Translations under genes and position numbers: made by a program | Part shown: positions 7,370-15,311 of the stretch, piece by piece | How positions within the stretch are numbered: position 1 is the stretch's first letter | Layout of the letters: each line of letters opens with the position of its first letter | NCBI GenBank assembly: GCA_910588565.1 | Contig: CAJUPF010000029.1 | Coordinates: 1-36,124 of the forward strand | Direction of reading: 5' to 3' | Source of the DNA: an uncultured Lachnospiraceae bacterium | GTDB taxonomy: Bacteria > Bacillota > Clostridia > Lachnospirales > Lachnospiraceae | DNA: 36,124 bases | Notes under the pieces: generated by a model | What the model saw: only the letters and a program-made list of their open reading frames with translations | Database searches by the model: none | Told to the model about the DNA's origin: nothing

Positions 7370-8323
7370 ATGAGTAAATTGTATATTTCCATGTATCATT
7401 ATACAAGAGATTTGAGACATAGCAGATATCCGAAAATTAAAGGGTTAGATATCCGTTTGTTTCGACAACAGATTGAATTTATGAAAAATAATTTCAATGT
7501 AGTAACTATGGAGCAGGTGATTGAGGCTGTTGTAGGGAATTTTGAACTGCCGAAACGGGCATTATTGCTGACTTTTGACGATGGGTATATAGATAATTAC
7601 ATAGCGGCGCTTCCTGTGCTTGAAGAGTTTCGGGTGCAGGGTTCATTTTTTATAACGGGAAAAACGTTTGCTGCCCATCAGCTTTTAGATGTAAATAAAA
7701 TCCATTATATTCTTGCATGCGCAGATATACGCGAGCTTCTGTGTGATGTAAAAAATAAAATGAATTATTATCGTGGAATTGAATTTGACTATGCCTCAAC
7801 GGAAGAATTGTTTCATATATATGCCGTTGCAAATCGATTTGATACGAAGGAAACCATATTTGTAAAAAGAATGCTCCAGACAGTACTTCCTGAGAAAGTT
7901 AGAACAATGATTGCAAGCGATTTATTTGAAAAATATGTAGGCGTCTCAGAAAAACAGCTTGCACATGAATTGTATTTGACAGAAGAACAGATCCAGACAA
8001 TGAAGCGGCACGGAATGTTTATTGGAGTACATGGTTATGCTCATGATTGGTTAGGCAATTTGCCAAAAGAAAAGATGCAGCAGGATATTGATCAGGCATT
8101 GAAGGTGATGGAGCCTTTTATTGATAGAAATGAATGGGTAATGAATTACCCTTATGGTAGTTATAATGTTGATGTGATCGATTATGTAAAACAAAAGGGT
8201 GCAAAATTAGGAGTGACAACGGAAGCTAAAATAGCAGATTTAAGACAGGATTATGTATATTTGCTGCCACGTTTGGACTGCAACGATTATCCGCCTAAAA
8301 GTGAAAATTACAGGGAAATGTAA
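7370..8323 (+). CDS. Polysaccharide deacetylase (NodB-like), cytoplasmic
   Basis: 317 residues, carbohydrate esterase 4 fold. Motif 1 is TFDDGY (68-73) with the catalytic base and metal Asp (D70/D71); motif 2 is HGYAHD (221-226) with the two metal His; motif 3 resembles YPYGSYN. An unusually long insert (about residues 95-200) separates motifs 1 and 2. There is no signal peptide or membrane segment, so unlike wall peptidoglycan deacetylases it should act in the cytoplasm, probably on a sugar nucleotide or lipid-linked sugar. It is the first gene of the accessory operon and has a weak GGGGGT SD. No convincing plus-strand promoter lies between the right inversion site and the gene. Confidence 0.87.
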   Translation: MSKLYISMYHYTRDLRHSRYPKIKGLDIRLFRQQIEFMKNNFNVVTMEQVIEAVVGNFELPKRALLLTFDDGYIDNYIAALPVLEEFRVQGSFFITGKTFAAHQLLDVNKIHYILACADIRELLCDVKNKMNYYRGIEFDYASTEELFHIYAVANRFDTKETIFVKRMLQTVLPEKVRTMIASDLFEKYVGVSEKQLAHELYLTEEQIQTMKRHGMFIGVHGYAHDWLGNLPKEKMQQDIDQALKVMEPFIDRNEWVMNYPYGSYNVDVIDYVKQKGAKLGVTTEAKIADLRQDYVYLLPRLDCNDYPPKSENYREM

Positions 8324-8335
8324 AGAGGGGTCTAT

Positions 8336-8510
8336 ATGAATAGGTATGATGAGAGATACGACTTTTTTCTGGCAGACAAAAGTAACATTATTTTTTTGAA
8401 ATATGAGTTTTTGGGATAGAAATGATTCATGGCTATACAGATTGGATTCTTTACCAAATCCGCAAGATTTTGGAAAAAACAATGCCACAGGGAAGAACAA
8501 GATTTTAAGG
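8336..8510 (+). pseudogene. Short ORF with possible frame break; remnant or small gene
   Basis: An ATG at 8336 follows AGAGGGG at good spacing and opens a 27-codon frame (begins MNRYDERYDFFLADKSNII, stop 8417-8419). In the adjacent frame an open stretch continues from 8407 to a stop at 8506-8508 (contains MIHGYTDWILYQIRKILEKT). One extra T in the T-run at 8408-8412 would join them into one protein of about 58 residues. This may be the leftover of a deleted gene between the deacetylase and ACP genes, a real short protein, or chance. I do not recognise a family. Confidence 0.25.
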
Positions 8511-8522
8511 AGGAAGGATACG

Positions 8523-8765
8523 GTGGATAGAAATGAAGTAATGGCAGTGCTGCAGAATATATTTGCAGATGTATTTGCAGATAAAGATATTAGATTAACA
8601 GAAGCTGCAAATGCTGATGATATTGAAGCATGGGACAGCCTGACACATATTACAATCCTGGAAGCTGTTCAGGATGAGTATCAAATAACATTTGACCTAG
8701 ATGAAATTATTGAACTAAATACAGCTGGGGATATAGTAGATGCTGTTTTGGCTAAAATGGGTTAA
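8523..8765 (+). CDS. Acyl carrier protein
   Basis: 80 residues from a GTG start at 8523, the normal length for an ACP. AAGGAGG (8507-8513) lies nine bases upstream, which decides this start; an in-frame ATG at 8403 would add 40 residues unlike any ACP and has no SD. The phosphopantetheine attachment site is S39 in DDIEAWDSLTHI, in place of the usual DSL, and the flanks are acidic as expected (FDLDEIIEL). A stand-alone ACP outside a fatty acid operon, followed by an acyltransferase and an FkbH-like gene, suggests a carrier dedicated to one acyl group. Confidence 0.88.
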   Translation: MDRNEVMAVLQNIFADVFADKDIRLTEAANADDIEAWDSLTHITILEAVQDEYQITFDLDEIIELNTAGDIVDAVLAKMG

Positions 8766-8780
8766 AGGAAAGCAGGCAAC

Positions 8781-9773
8781 ATGGGAAATTATACAATTAG
8801 ATTCGCTGAATACGATGATATACCGGCTATAATGAATTACATAGACAATTACTGGAAAAAAGGACATATACTGGCAGTGAACCAAGCTCTTTTTAAGTGG
8901 CAGTATGTAAACCATGAGCGGGTTAATTTTGTAATAGGATTGAATGAAGAAAATAATATCTGCGGAATATTAGGGTTTATACCTTACAGTGCGGATGATG
9001 ACAAAGATATAGCGCTTGCTTTATGGAAAGCCAGACATTCAGAATCTTTTTTGGGGATTCGCCTAATACTCTTTCTTAAAAAACAGGAGAAACACAGGAA
9101 TATTGTATGTACTGGCATAAATCTGAAAACGACATCAAAGATTTATAAGCAGCTGGGAATGAAAGTTGGCGTTATGAAACAATGGTATCGTTTACGAAAA
9201 GGCATAAACTATAGGGTTGCGAAGATAAATAATGAAGAAATTCCGGGTACAGATAGCGGAAACTGTGAGCTGGAACTGCTGTCTGAGAAATCGGAGCTAA
9301 AGAATCTGGATATCTTTGGACGCTTAAACGAAACGTCTGTTCCGTTTAAAAGCCCAGGATATTTTGAAAAAAGATACTTTGATCATCCAGTTTATAAATA
9401 TCTGGTATATGTAGTGAAAAATGGCTGCGCCAGTACTGCAGGCCTGATTGTTTTGCGCGTACAAGAATACATGGGCGCGAAGGTATTTCGGTTTGTTGAT
9501 TTTATAGGGGAAAAGGATGTTTTACTTGGAATTACAGATAAAATTGATCGGCTTATGGAAGAGCATGAAACAGAATATATCGATATGTATGAGGCCGGAT
9601 TGAATGATAATATTCTTATTCGGGCAGGATGGAAGCCGGTAAAAGGATCCGGAAATATAATACCTAATTATTTTGCGCCATATCAGCAGAGTGTTGAGGA
9701 TATATATTATTGTGCATCTGCTGACAGCGCGGTTTTGTTTCGTGGGGATGGAGATCAGGACAGGCCGAATTAA
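8781..9773 (+). CDS. GNAT-like acyltransferase
   Basis: 330 residues. The N-terminal half looks like a GNAT domain (IRFAEYDDIPAIMNYIDNYW... FVIGLNEENNICGILGFIP), with the FKWQYVNHE signature of GNAT-like proteins found in surface-polysaccharide and modified amino sugar clusters. The C-terminal half (about 170-330) is less clear and may be a second GNAT-like fold, as in FemAB-type enzymes. There is no signal peptide. It starts 15 bases after the ACP gene with an AGCAGG SD. I infer that it moves the acyl group from the ACP to a sugar amine. An O-acyltransferase or amino-acid transferase role cannot be excluded. Confidence 0.7.
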   Translation: MGNYTIRFAEYDDIPAIMNYIDNYWKKGHILAVNQALFKWQYVNHERVNFVIGLNEENNICGILGFIPYSADDDKDIALALWKARHSESFLGIRLILFLKKQEKHRNIVCTGINLKTTSKIYKQLGMKVGVMKQWYRLRKGINYRVAKINNEEIPGTDSGNCELELLSEKSELKNLDIFGRLNETSVPFKSPGYFEKRYFDHPVYKYLVYVVKNGCASTAGLIVLRVQEYMGAKVFRFVDFIGEKDVLLGITDKIDRLMEEHETEYIDMYEAGLNDNILIRAGWKPVKGSGNIIPNYFAPYQQSVEDIYYCASADSAVLFRGDGDQDRPN

Positions 9774-9784
9774 GGAGTGGTTAG

Positions 9785-11575
9785 ATGGTGGATTATTTTT
9801 CTTATCCGATAGATTCACAGATGCTTCTTCGCAGGAAAAATATAATAAAAAAACAATTGCTGGAGCAACAGAAGGATTGGATTAAAAAGCGGATTGCATT
9901 GTTAGGCGGCTCGACAACAAATGAGGTTGCTGATCAGATGCAGATTTTTCTGCTTCATTATGGTATTAAGGCTGAGTTTTATCAGTCTGCGTATGGCCAG
10001 TATTGGCAGGACGCTGTGTTCGGAACGCCAGAACTGGAAAATTTTATGCCGGATATTATATACATCCATACGTCATGGAGAAATATCCAGGCGTTTCCGG
10101 AAGTGAGTTCAGCAAAAGAACAAGTGGATATCTTACTATCAGATGAAGTCTTCCGTTTTAAAAGCATGTGGGAAGCTTTGGCGCATAAATTTCACTGCCC
10201 GCTTATTCAAAATAATTTTGAACGTCCGGATTACCGGCTTATGGGAAACCGTGATATATGGGATTACAGGGGCAGGAGCAATTTTATTTGCAGATTAAAT
10301 CAGGCAATATATGATTATGCGCAGAACCATGAGGATTTTTATGTGAATGATTTAGAATATATTGCCCAAGACTATGGTGTTACGAAATGGAACAATTCAT
10401 TGTATTGGCATATGTATGGGTATGCAATGTGTATGGATGCCATTCCTTATGTGGCGCAGAGTGTTGCAAATATTATAAAATCCATATATGGAAAGAACAG
10501 GAAGCTGCTGGCGCTTGATCTGGATCATACATTATGGGGAGGAATTATCGGTGATGATGGGGCAGAGGGTATCGAACTTGGAGCAGCAGTTCCAAAGGGG
10601 CAGATATATGCGGAATTTCAAAGGTACTGTAAAAAGCTGAAAGATATCGGGGTGATGCTTGCGGTTAATTCAAAGAATGAGATGGAAAATGCCCTGTCAG
10701 GGCTGAACCATCCAAATGGAGCGCTGAGATTGAAAGATTTTGTGGCGGTAAAAGCAAACTGGAATCCCAAAGATCAGAACTTGCGGGAAATAGCTGATGA
10801 GCTTGCAATGGGTATAGATAGTTTTGTTTTTGCTGACGATAATCCTGCAGAACGGGAAATTGTTGCTGCACAGCTTCCAGATGTTGCTGTGCCGGTGTTG
10901 AATCGGGTAGAAAAATATATTGAGATTATGGATCACAGCGGTTTTTTCGAGGCAACGGTTTTGTCTCAGGAGGATTTGAAAAAAACAGAATTGTACCATG
11001 CCAGGGCTGAGGCAAGTACAGCCGCCACAGCATTTGCAGATTATGGGGAATATCTTGACAGTCTCCAGATGACGGTTTTCATTGATGATTTTAAGCCTGC
11101 TTACATTCAGAGAATCGCTCAGCTTACAAATAAATCAAACCAATTCAATTTGACAACACTAAGATGTACAGAAGATGATATTAAAAAAATGCAGGAAGAT
11201 GAGAATAACATATGCTTGTGCGGAAGGCTGACAGATAAATTTTATGATAATGGCCTGGTTACAGTAGTTGTAGGCAGTGTAATAGGGGATGAAGTTCATG
11301 TCAGGCTCTGGCTGACAAGCTGCCGCGTACTTAAACGGGGATTGGAAGAGGTTCTGATGAATGTTCTTGTTGAAGAAGCAAAAAAGCGGAAAATTAGCAA
11401 GATTATAGGATACTACTATCCAACGGCAAAAAATAGTATGGTGAAAGATTTTTATGGAGACATGGGTTATACAAAGAAGTATGAGGATGCATCAGGAAAT
11501 ATAGAATGGGAACTTGATCTGAGCCGATATACCAGAAAACGGCTGCATATGAAGGTGGATAATCTGAAGAAATAG
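9785..11575 (+). CDS. FkbH-like HAD-IIIC family protein
   Basis: 596 residues. Three parts are visible: an N-terminal SGNH-like region (about 35-200, with LGGST at 40-44), a HAD-IIIC domain with DLDHT at 245-249 in the typical DLDHTLWGGIIGDDG and a later FVFADDNPAERE, and a C-terminal GNAT-like domain (VRLWLTSCRVLKRGLEEVL...FYGDMGYTKK). Characterised FkbH proteins take glycerate from 1,3-bisphosphoglycerate, remove the phosphate and load the glyceryl group on an ACP. The ACP gene two genes upstream is the obvious partner. AAGGAG overlaps the stop of the acyltransferase gene, so the two are probably coupled. It is the last gene of the cassette. Confidence 0.88.
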   Translation: MVDYFSYPIDSQMLLRRKNIIKKQLLEQQKDWIKKRIALLGGSTTNEVADQMQIFLLHYGIKAEFYQSAYGQYWQDAVFGTPELENFMPDIIYIHTSWRNIQAFPEVSSAKEQVDILLSDEVFRFKSMWEALAHKFHCPLIQNNFERPDYRLMGNRDIWDYRGRSNFICRLNQAIYDYAQNHEDFYVNDLEYIAQDYGVTKWNNSLYWHMYGYAMCMDAIPYVAQSVANIIKSIYGKNRKLLALDLDHTLWGGIIGDDGAEGIELGAAVPKGQIYAEFQRYCKKLKDIGVMLAVNSKNEMENALSGLNHPNGALRLKDFVAVKANWNPKDQNLREIADELAMGIDSFVFADDNPAEREIVAAQLPDVAVPVLNRVEKYIEIMDHSGFFEATVLSQEDLKKTELYHARAEASTAATAFADYGEYLDSLQMTVFIDDFKPAYIQRIAQLTNKSNQFNLTTLRCTEDDIKKMQEDENNICLCGRLTDKFYDNGLVTVVVGSVIGDEVHVRLWLTSCRVLKRGLEEVLMNVLVEEAKKRKISKIIGYYYPTAKNSMVKDFYGDMGYTKKYEDASGNIEWELDLSRYTRKRLHMKVDNLKK

Positions 11576-11833
11576 CACGCTGGCTTAGAAGATAACAGCT
11601 TTGATTTTGCAGTATAGATTTTCTTGTTATAGAGCCATTTAATAAAAAGTGGTAAAAAAGCAGAACTGGTCAACTTGACAGCGTCCTATTTGCAGGGGGA
11701 GTCCGTAAACAATTTCTGGAAACTGTCCGATATAACAGATAGTAGCATAAGGTGTACCTGGAATGTCTGGAACACAACGTGCAGGCATTTACAGTGTAAA
11801 CGGAATTACAGAATATATGCAGGAGGTAATTGT
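11576..11833. other. Intergenic region between the accessory operon and the sigma-D-type promoter gene
   Basis: After the FkbH-like stop there is a weak structure in which TGGCT pairs with AGCCA and, inside it, ATAACA pairs with TGTTAT, followed by TTTAATAAAAA; it may act as a poor terminator. The only other signal is the promoter at 11706-11733. The reading frame of the next gene is open back to 11675, but nothing supports translation before 11834. Confidence 0.4.
11706..11733 (+). promoter_or_regulatory. Sigma-D/sigma-28-like (motility) promoter
   Basis: TAAA (11706-11709), a 16-base spacer, then TCCGATAT (11726-11733). The B. subtilis SigD consensus is TAAA-N14-16-GCCGATAT, so the -10 matches at seven of eight positions. 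The leader to the ATG at 11834 would be about 90 bases. A flagellar-type gene at 16794-16381 supports a motile host. Confidence 0.55.
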
Positions 11834-12586
11834 ATGAATCAGGTTACACAGGCAGAAGCGGGCAGTTATGCGTATATGACAGGCAATACGACAAGCAGCG
11901 CCGCAGCGGATAAGACAACGAAGAAGTCGAAGGTTTCCGGAGCTGTGATTGGCACGCCGGAGCTGAGTGAAAAAGCAAAGAAATATTATGAGCAGCTGAA
12001 GAAGAAATACTCCAATATGGATTTTATCTTAGTCAGTAAGGACAAGAAGGAGGAAGCACAGGCAAACGCAGGAAAATATGCCAATGCAAACCGGATGGTA
12101 GTGCTGATTGACGAGGAAAAAATCGAGCGCATGGCTTCAGATGAGAAATACCGCAAGCAGTATGAATCCATTATCAGCGGTTCCGCAGCGCAGCTTTCCC
12201 AGTTAAAAAATGGTCTGGGATCTAATGCGTCTGCGGTAAAAACATTTGGTATGCAGGTAAACAGCAATGGAACGGCAACGTTATTCGCCGTACTGGATAA
12301 ATCTGCAGCTGCCCAGAAGACCCGGATAGAGAAGAAAGCGGCAAAGCGGGCGGAAGAGAAAAAAGAAGCGAAAAAAGCAGAAGAAGAGAAGCGGGCAGAA
12401 AAGCGAAAGGCAGCAAAAGACCAGAAGTCAGAGCAGCTGCGGGAAGAGGACACTATAACTGTAACAGCTTCTACCGTTGAGGAACTCCTTCAGAAAATCA
12501 ACAGCACGCTTTCCATGGGTATGAGTGATTATGTGCGGACAGAAGAAGAGACCTGGGTTGGCGGTCATGTGGATTTTTACGGATAA
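11834..12586 (+). CDS. Coiled-coil protein of unknown function (DUF6033-like)
   Basis: 250 residues from the ATG at 11834, which has a GCAGGAGGT SD; upstream codons are unlike protein. The central region (about 40-155: GTPELSEKAKKYYEQLKKKYSNMDFILVSKD...MVVLIDEEKIERMA) is the conserved part and resembles a Lachnospiraceae family that I believe is DUF6033. A Lys/Glu/Ala-rich helix follows (about 160-205), strongly predicted as coiled coil, then a short tail ending VGGHVDFYG. There is no signal peptide or membrane segment. Together with the sigma-D-like promoter this suggests a link to motility, but no function is known to me. Confidence 0.8.
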   Translation: MNQVTQAEAGSYAYMTGNTTSSAAADKTTKKSKVSGAVIGTPELSEKAKKYYEQLKKKYSNMDFILVSKDKKEEAQANAGKYANANRMVVLIDEEKIERMASDEKYRKQYESIISGSAAQLSQLKNGLGSNASAVKTFGMQVNSNGTATLFAVLDKSAAAQKTRIEKKAAKRAEEKKEAKKAEEEKRAEKRKAAKDQKSEQLREEDTITVTASTVEELLQKINSTLSMGMSDYVRTEEETWVGGHVDFYG

Positions 12587-12630
12587 TTAAGTTTATATAT
12601 TTTTTAGTGGCAATCCGCAGGAAAATGTAT

Positions 12631-12636
12631 TATAAT
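12631..12636 (+). promoter_or_regulatory. Candidate -10 box for the small membrane protein gene
   Basis: TATAAT at 12631-12636, 34 bases before the ATG. The best -35, TGGCAA at 12608-12613 with 17-base spacing, matches only three of six positions. Confidence 0.4.
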
Positions 12637-12669
12637 TAAAAACTATGAAAAGAAAAGAGGATTTCAATT

Positions 12670-13176
12670 ATGTACGATTTTCAAAAGACGGTATTGCTTT
12701 CCGCAAGGCCTACGGCAGCTACGATGATATTGCGTTTTGTTTCTATGTTTCTGGCAGTTTTTTGCCTGGTAGGATTTATCTGGCTGAATCCTCCGGCGTT
12801 TCTGATGCCAATGATTGGCTTTTTTGTCTGGTGGTGGTGGACCTGTTTTCACTCCGGATTGGAATATGAATACGCTTATTTTGACGGCAATCTGGATTTT
12901 GACAAGATCAAAGATAAGAGAAAGCGCAAAAGCATCATCAGTCTGCATATGGATCAGGTAGAACAAATTGCTCCTGCAGGGGATCCTTCCTTACAGAATA
13001 TTCATCAGAAGAATTCCAATGTAAAATTTATGGATCTTTCCAGCCGTAAGGAAGGCCGTAAGTTTTATGAATTGATCTGGACAGAAAAACAGCAGACCGT
13101 CTGTATTCGGTTTGAGCCGGACGATTCATTTCTGGACAGTATCTGCGTAAAATATGCGCGTAAAGTAATCCGGTGA
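12670..13176 (+). CDS. Small two-helix membrane protein of unknown function (DUF6106-like)
   Basis: 168 residues. Two closely spaced hydrophobic helices lie in the first third (about residues 20-38 and 43-58, with a WWWW cluster), then a soluble domain: DFDKIKDKRKRKSIISLHMDQVEQIAP and a C-terminal part with the pattern of a PH-like domain (KFYELIWTEKQQTVCIRFEPDDSFLDSI). The layout resembles a Lachnospiraceae family annotated DUF6106, and YcxB-like proteins. SD AGAGG lies nine bases upstream. Its stop codon sits in one arm of a hairpin shared with the convergent glycosyltransferase gene. Confidence 0.75.
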   Translation: MYDFQKTVLLSARPTAATMILRFVSMFLAVFCLVGFIWLNPPAFLMPMIGFFVWWWWTCFHSGLEYEYAYFDGNLDFDKIKDKRKRKSIISLHMDQVEQIAPAGDPSLQNIHQKNSNVKFMDLSSRKEGRKFYELIWTEKQQTVCIRFEPDDSFLDSICVKYARKVIR

Positions 13177-13191
13177 CAGTTTCTGTTACCG
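13171..13191. terminator. Palindrome shared by two convergent stop codons
   Basis: CGGTGACAG (13171-13179) pairs with CTGTTACCG (13183-13191) with one wobble and loop TTT. The TGA of the plus gene lies in the left arm and the TAA of the minus gene in the right arm. Neither strand has a T-tract, so intrinsic termination is doubtful. Confidence 0.4.
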
Positions 13192-14412
13192 TGCAATCTG
13201 GGCAGTCACAATATCCGCAAGAGATACCGCTCGCGCCAGCCACGAGTGGTTTTCTTTTGCGCAGAAATAGCCAGTCTGGCTGATTTCTTCTGTAAGCTCT
13301 GGAGAACTTAGCAGATTTTGGATACAGTTGGATAAATTTTCTAAATTTTGGGTATCATAAAAAAGAAGTTCCCTTCTGTCCTGAAATTGTCTGGTTAAAT
13401 AGGAAGAGGCGTCCGTCAGGCAAAGACTGTGATTGAGCATGGCGGAATAGATTCTGTCATGTGCGCCACGTTTAAATTCCGGCATCAGATTTAATGTAAT
13501 CTTAGACTGGCGGAACAAAGAAAACGTATCCATAAACGGAGTGTCTTCTATAATACGGATCTGTGGAAAACCTGCAAGGGGGGATTTATTCCAGCCGTTG
13601 CCGCAAAGCGTCAGCGGAAGGTTGTCTTTGGCCAGATGCAGCAGAAGCTGCTCGCGCTTCCATGCACGCAGATAGCTGTCGCATAGGAAACAGGCCTGCA
13701 TATGGAGCGGGAATGTCTCTTCAATGATTTCTGCTTCTTCTAAAGATGGCAGAAGCTGTCCAAGCGCTGCTTCCTGTGTCAGAGATGGATCGGACTGCAT
13801 AACAGAGATTAGCTGTCTGGTCAGAGTTCCAAGAAAAGAAGGACAGGTTTCAATGGAATCTTCAATCTGCCGGAAGTCCGTATAAGTGCCGGAAAACAGT
13901 ATATCCAGATGTTTTTTTGGATAAGACGGATCGGAAGGGGCAATATCTTCTCCGGTCATGGGAAATACATGGGCGGTAGAAATATGAGGGTAACAGCCTT
14001 CGATATAGTCTTTGTGATTCTCATCCAGACAGAGTATATGGAAACGGGTAATCCTTTGTTTTAAGGTATCATGATGATACAGGGGATGGTCAAGAATTAT
14101 ATTGTAAAAGGGAGCGTTTATCTGATCCAGAAAATAACTGCCGTCCTCCATTTTTAGCCTGGGCAGTTCTGAATTAAAATCGATTATGGCGTCAAAACTT
14201 CTGCCGATCAGCTCTTCCAGCGAATCAAACAGAGAACTGTCCGGAAAAGCAGATAATGTATGCGGTTTGGTTTGCCGTCCGTCAGGCAGCTGCGCAGAAA
14301 AAATTTCTACTGTATGCCCGCAGGCTTTCAACGCATCCGCCAGGGCATTTGCAAAATAAAGATATGAGTTGTAACATACGGGTTTTAGTGCGAATATCAG
14401 AAAATCTTTCAA
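13186..14412 (-). CDS. CgeB-like glycosyltransferase family protein
   Basis: 408 residues from a TTG start (14412-14410) with AGGAGGT seven bases upstream. The N-terminal part resembles the DUF3880 domain of spore-maturation CgeB-like proteins (FANALADALKACGHTVEIF; later DHPLYHH). The C-terminal part is a glycosyltransferase family 1-like domain with the conserved KITLNLMPEFKRGAHDRIYSAMLNHSLCLTD and the terminal FCAKENHSWLARA. It is probably cytoplasmic, with no signal peptide. Such proteins glycosylate spore coat or flagellar and surface proteins; the acceptor cannot be told from sequence. The gene stands alone on the minus strand with its own promoter at 14473-14445. Confidence 0.82.
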   Translation of the reverse strand: MKDFLIFALKPVCYNSYLYFANALADALKACGHTVEIFSAQLPDGRQTKPHTLSAFPDSSLFDSLEELIGRSFDAIIDFNSELPRLKMEDGSYFLDQINAPFYNIILDHPLYHHDTLKQRITRFHILCLDENHKDYIEGCYPHISTAHVFPMTGEDIAPSDPSYPKKHLDILFSGTYTDFRQIEDSIETCPSFLGTLTRQLISVMQSDPSLTQEAALGQLLPSLEEAEIIEETFPLHMQACFLCDSYLRAWKREQLLLHLAKDNLPLTLCGNGWNKSPLAGFPQIRIIEDTPFMDTFSLFRQSKITLNLMPEFKRGAHDRIYSAMLNHSLCLTDASSYLTRQFQDRRELLFYDTQNLENLSNCIQNLLSSPELTEEISQTGYFCAKENHSWLARAVSLADIVTAQIAR

Positions 14413-14444
14413 GGCGGTACCTCCTAATTAAGCCGTTTTTTATT

Positions 14445-14473
14445 ATTTTGAGATATTTTTGGTTTTTTGTCAA
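14445..14473 (-). promoter_or_regulatory. Promoter of the CgeB-like gene
   Basis: On the minus strand, -35 TTGACA (14473-14468, perfect), a 17-base spacer and -10 CAAAAT (14450-14445). Confidence 0.6.
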
Positions 14474-14500
14474 CAGAATCTGGCGGCTCTGAAAAAGCAG

Positions 14501-14529
14501 TTGAAGGTTTTATTTTGTGGTAGTATAAT
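14501..14529 (+). promoter_or_regulatory. Promoter of the suf operon
   Basis: -35 TTGAAG (14501-14506), a 17-base spacer and a perfect -10 TATAAT (14524-14529), 27 bases before the sufC ATG. I see no IscR or Fur site. Confidence 0.8.
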
Positions 14530-14556
14530 GTTACTATTCACGCAGGGAGGAATAAC

Positions 14557-15282
14557 ATGTTAGAATTAAAAAATATATCATACGAAGTAGAAGACGATCA
14601 CGAAAGCCGTGAAATTTTAAAAGACGTCAGTCTGTCCATTGAGGATCATTTTGTTGCAATTACCGGTCCCAATGGCGGAGGCAAATCTACGCTGGCCAAG
14701 ATTATTGCGGGGATTCTCACTCCTACATCGGGCCAGATCCTGTTAGATGGGACAGATATTACAGGATTGAATATTACAGAACGGGCCAGAGCCGGAATCA
14801 GCTATGCATTCCAGCAGCCGGTACATTTTAAAGGGCTTACTGTAAAAGATCTGATTTCCCTTGCCGCGGGCCGTACTATGACAGTTTCTGAGATTTGCCA
14901 GATACTTTCGGAAGTAGGGCTGTGCGCCAAAGAATACATTGACAGGGAGATCAACAGCAGCTTATCCGGCGGAGAACTGAAACGGATCGAAATTGCCATG
15001 ATCACTGCAAGAGGTACCAAGCTGTCCATTTTTGATGAACCGGAAGCGGGGATTGATCTGTGGAGTTTTAACAGCCTGATTCATGTGTTTGAGAAAATGC
15101 GCCGGGAGATCAATGGGATGATTCTGATTATTTCCCATCAGGAGCGGATTCTAAATGTAGCGGACAAGATCGTCCTGATTGCGGACGGCGCTGTTTCCGC
15201 AACAGGCAGCAAAGAAGAGATTATGCCAAAACTGATGGGAATGGAAGGTACCTGCGAGGCATTATTGGAAAAGCATCAATAA
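14557..15282 (+). CDS. sufC: SufC-like Fe-S cluster assembly ATPase
   Basis: 241 residues. Cytoplasmic ABC-type ATPase of the SUF system, which energises Fe-S assembly on its SufB partner. Walker A is GPNGGGKST, the signature is LSGGELKRIEIA and Walker B is LSIFDEPEAGIDLWS; SQH at the switch position (IISHQERIL) completes the set. The length is usual for SufC (about 245). It is followed within 30 bases by a single SufB/SufD-type gene. No SufS, SufU or SufD follow, so this is a two-gene unit like the minimal SMS (SmsCB) system described in anaerobes and archaea. SD GGGAGGA precedes the ATG. Confidence 0.93.
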   Translation: MLELKNISYEVEDDHESREILKDVSLSIEDHFVAITGPNGGGKSTLAKIIAGILTPTSGQILLDGTDITGLNITERARAGISYAFQQPVHFKGLTVKDLISLAAGRTMTVSEICQILSEVGLCAKEYIDREINSSLSGGELKRIEIAMITARGTKLSIFDEPEAGIDLWSFNSLIHVFEKMRREINGMILIISHQERILNVADKIVLIADGAVSATGSKEEIMPKLMGMEGTCEALLEKHQ

Positions 15283-15311
15283 AGACAGGTAAAATGGGAA
15301 AAGAGGAAACT

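Noticed and set aside
8391..8415. Programmed -1 frameshift in the 8336 ORF
   Set aside because: The T-run does not fit an X-XXY-YYZ slippery heptamer in the right frame and no downstream stimulatory structure is clear.
8403..8522. Long form of the ACP starting at ATG 8403
   Set aside because: The extra 40 residues do not resemble an ACP and have no SD, while the GTG at 8523 has AAGGAGG at nine bases and gives a normal 80-residue ACP.
6558..11575. A transposon or integrative element around the recombinase
   Set aside because: There is no transposase, integrase partner, conjugation gene, terminal repeat or target duplication; the only paired sites are the short inverted ones at 7173 and 7299.
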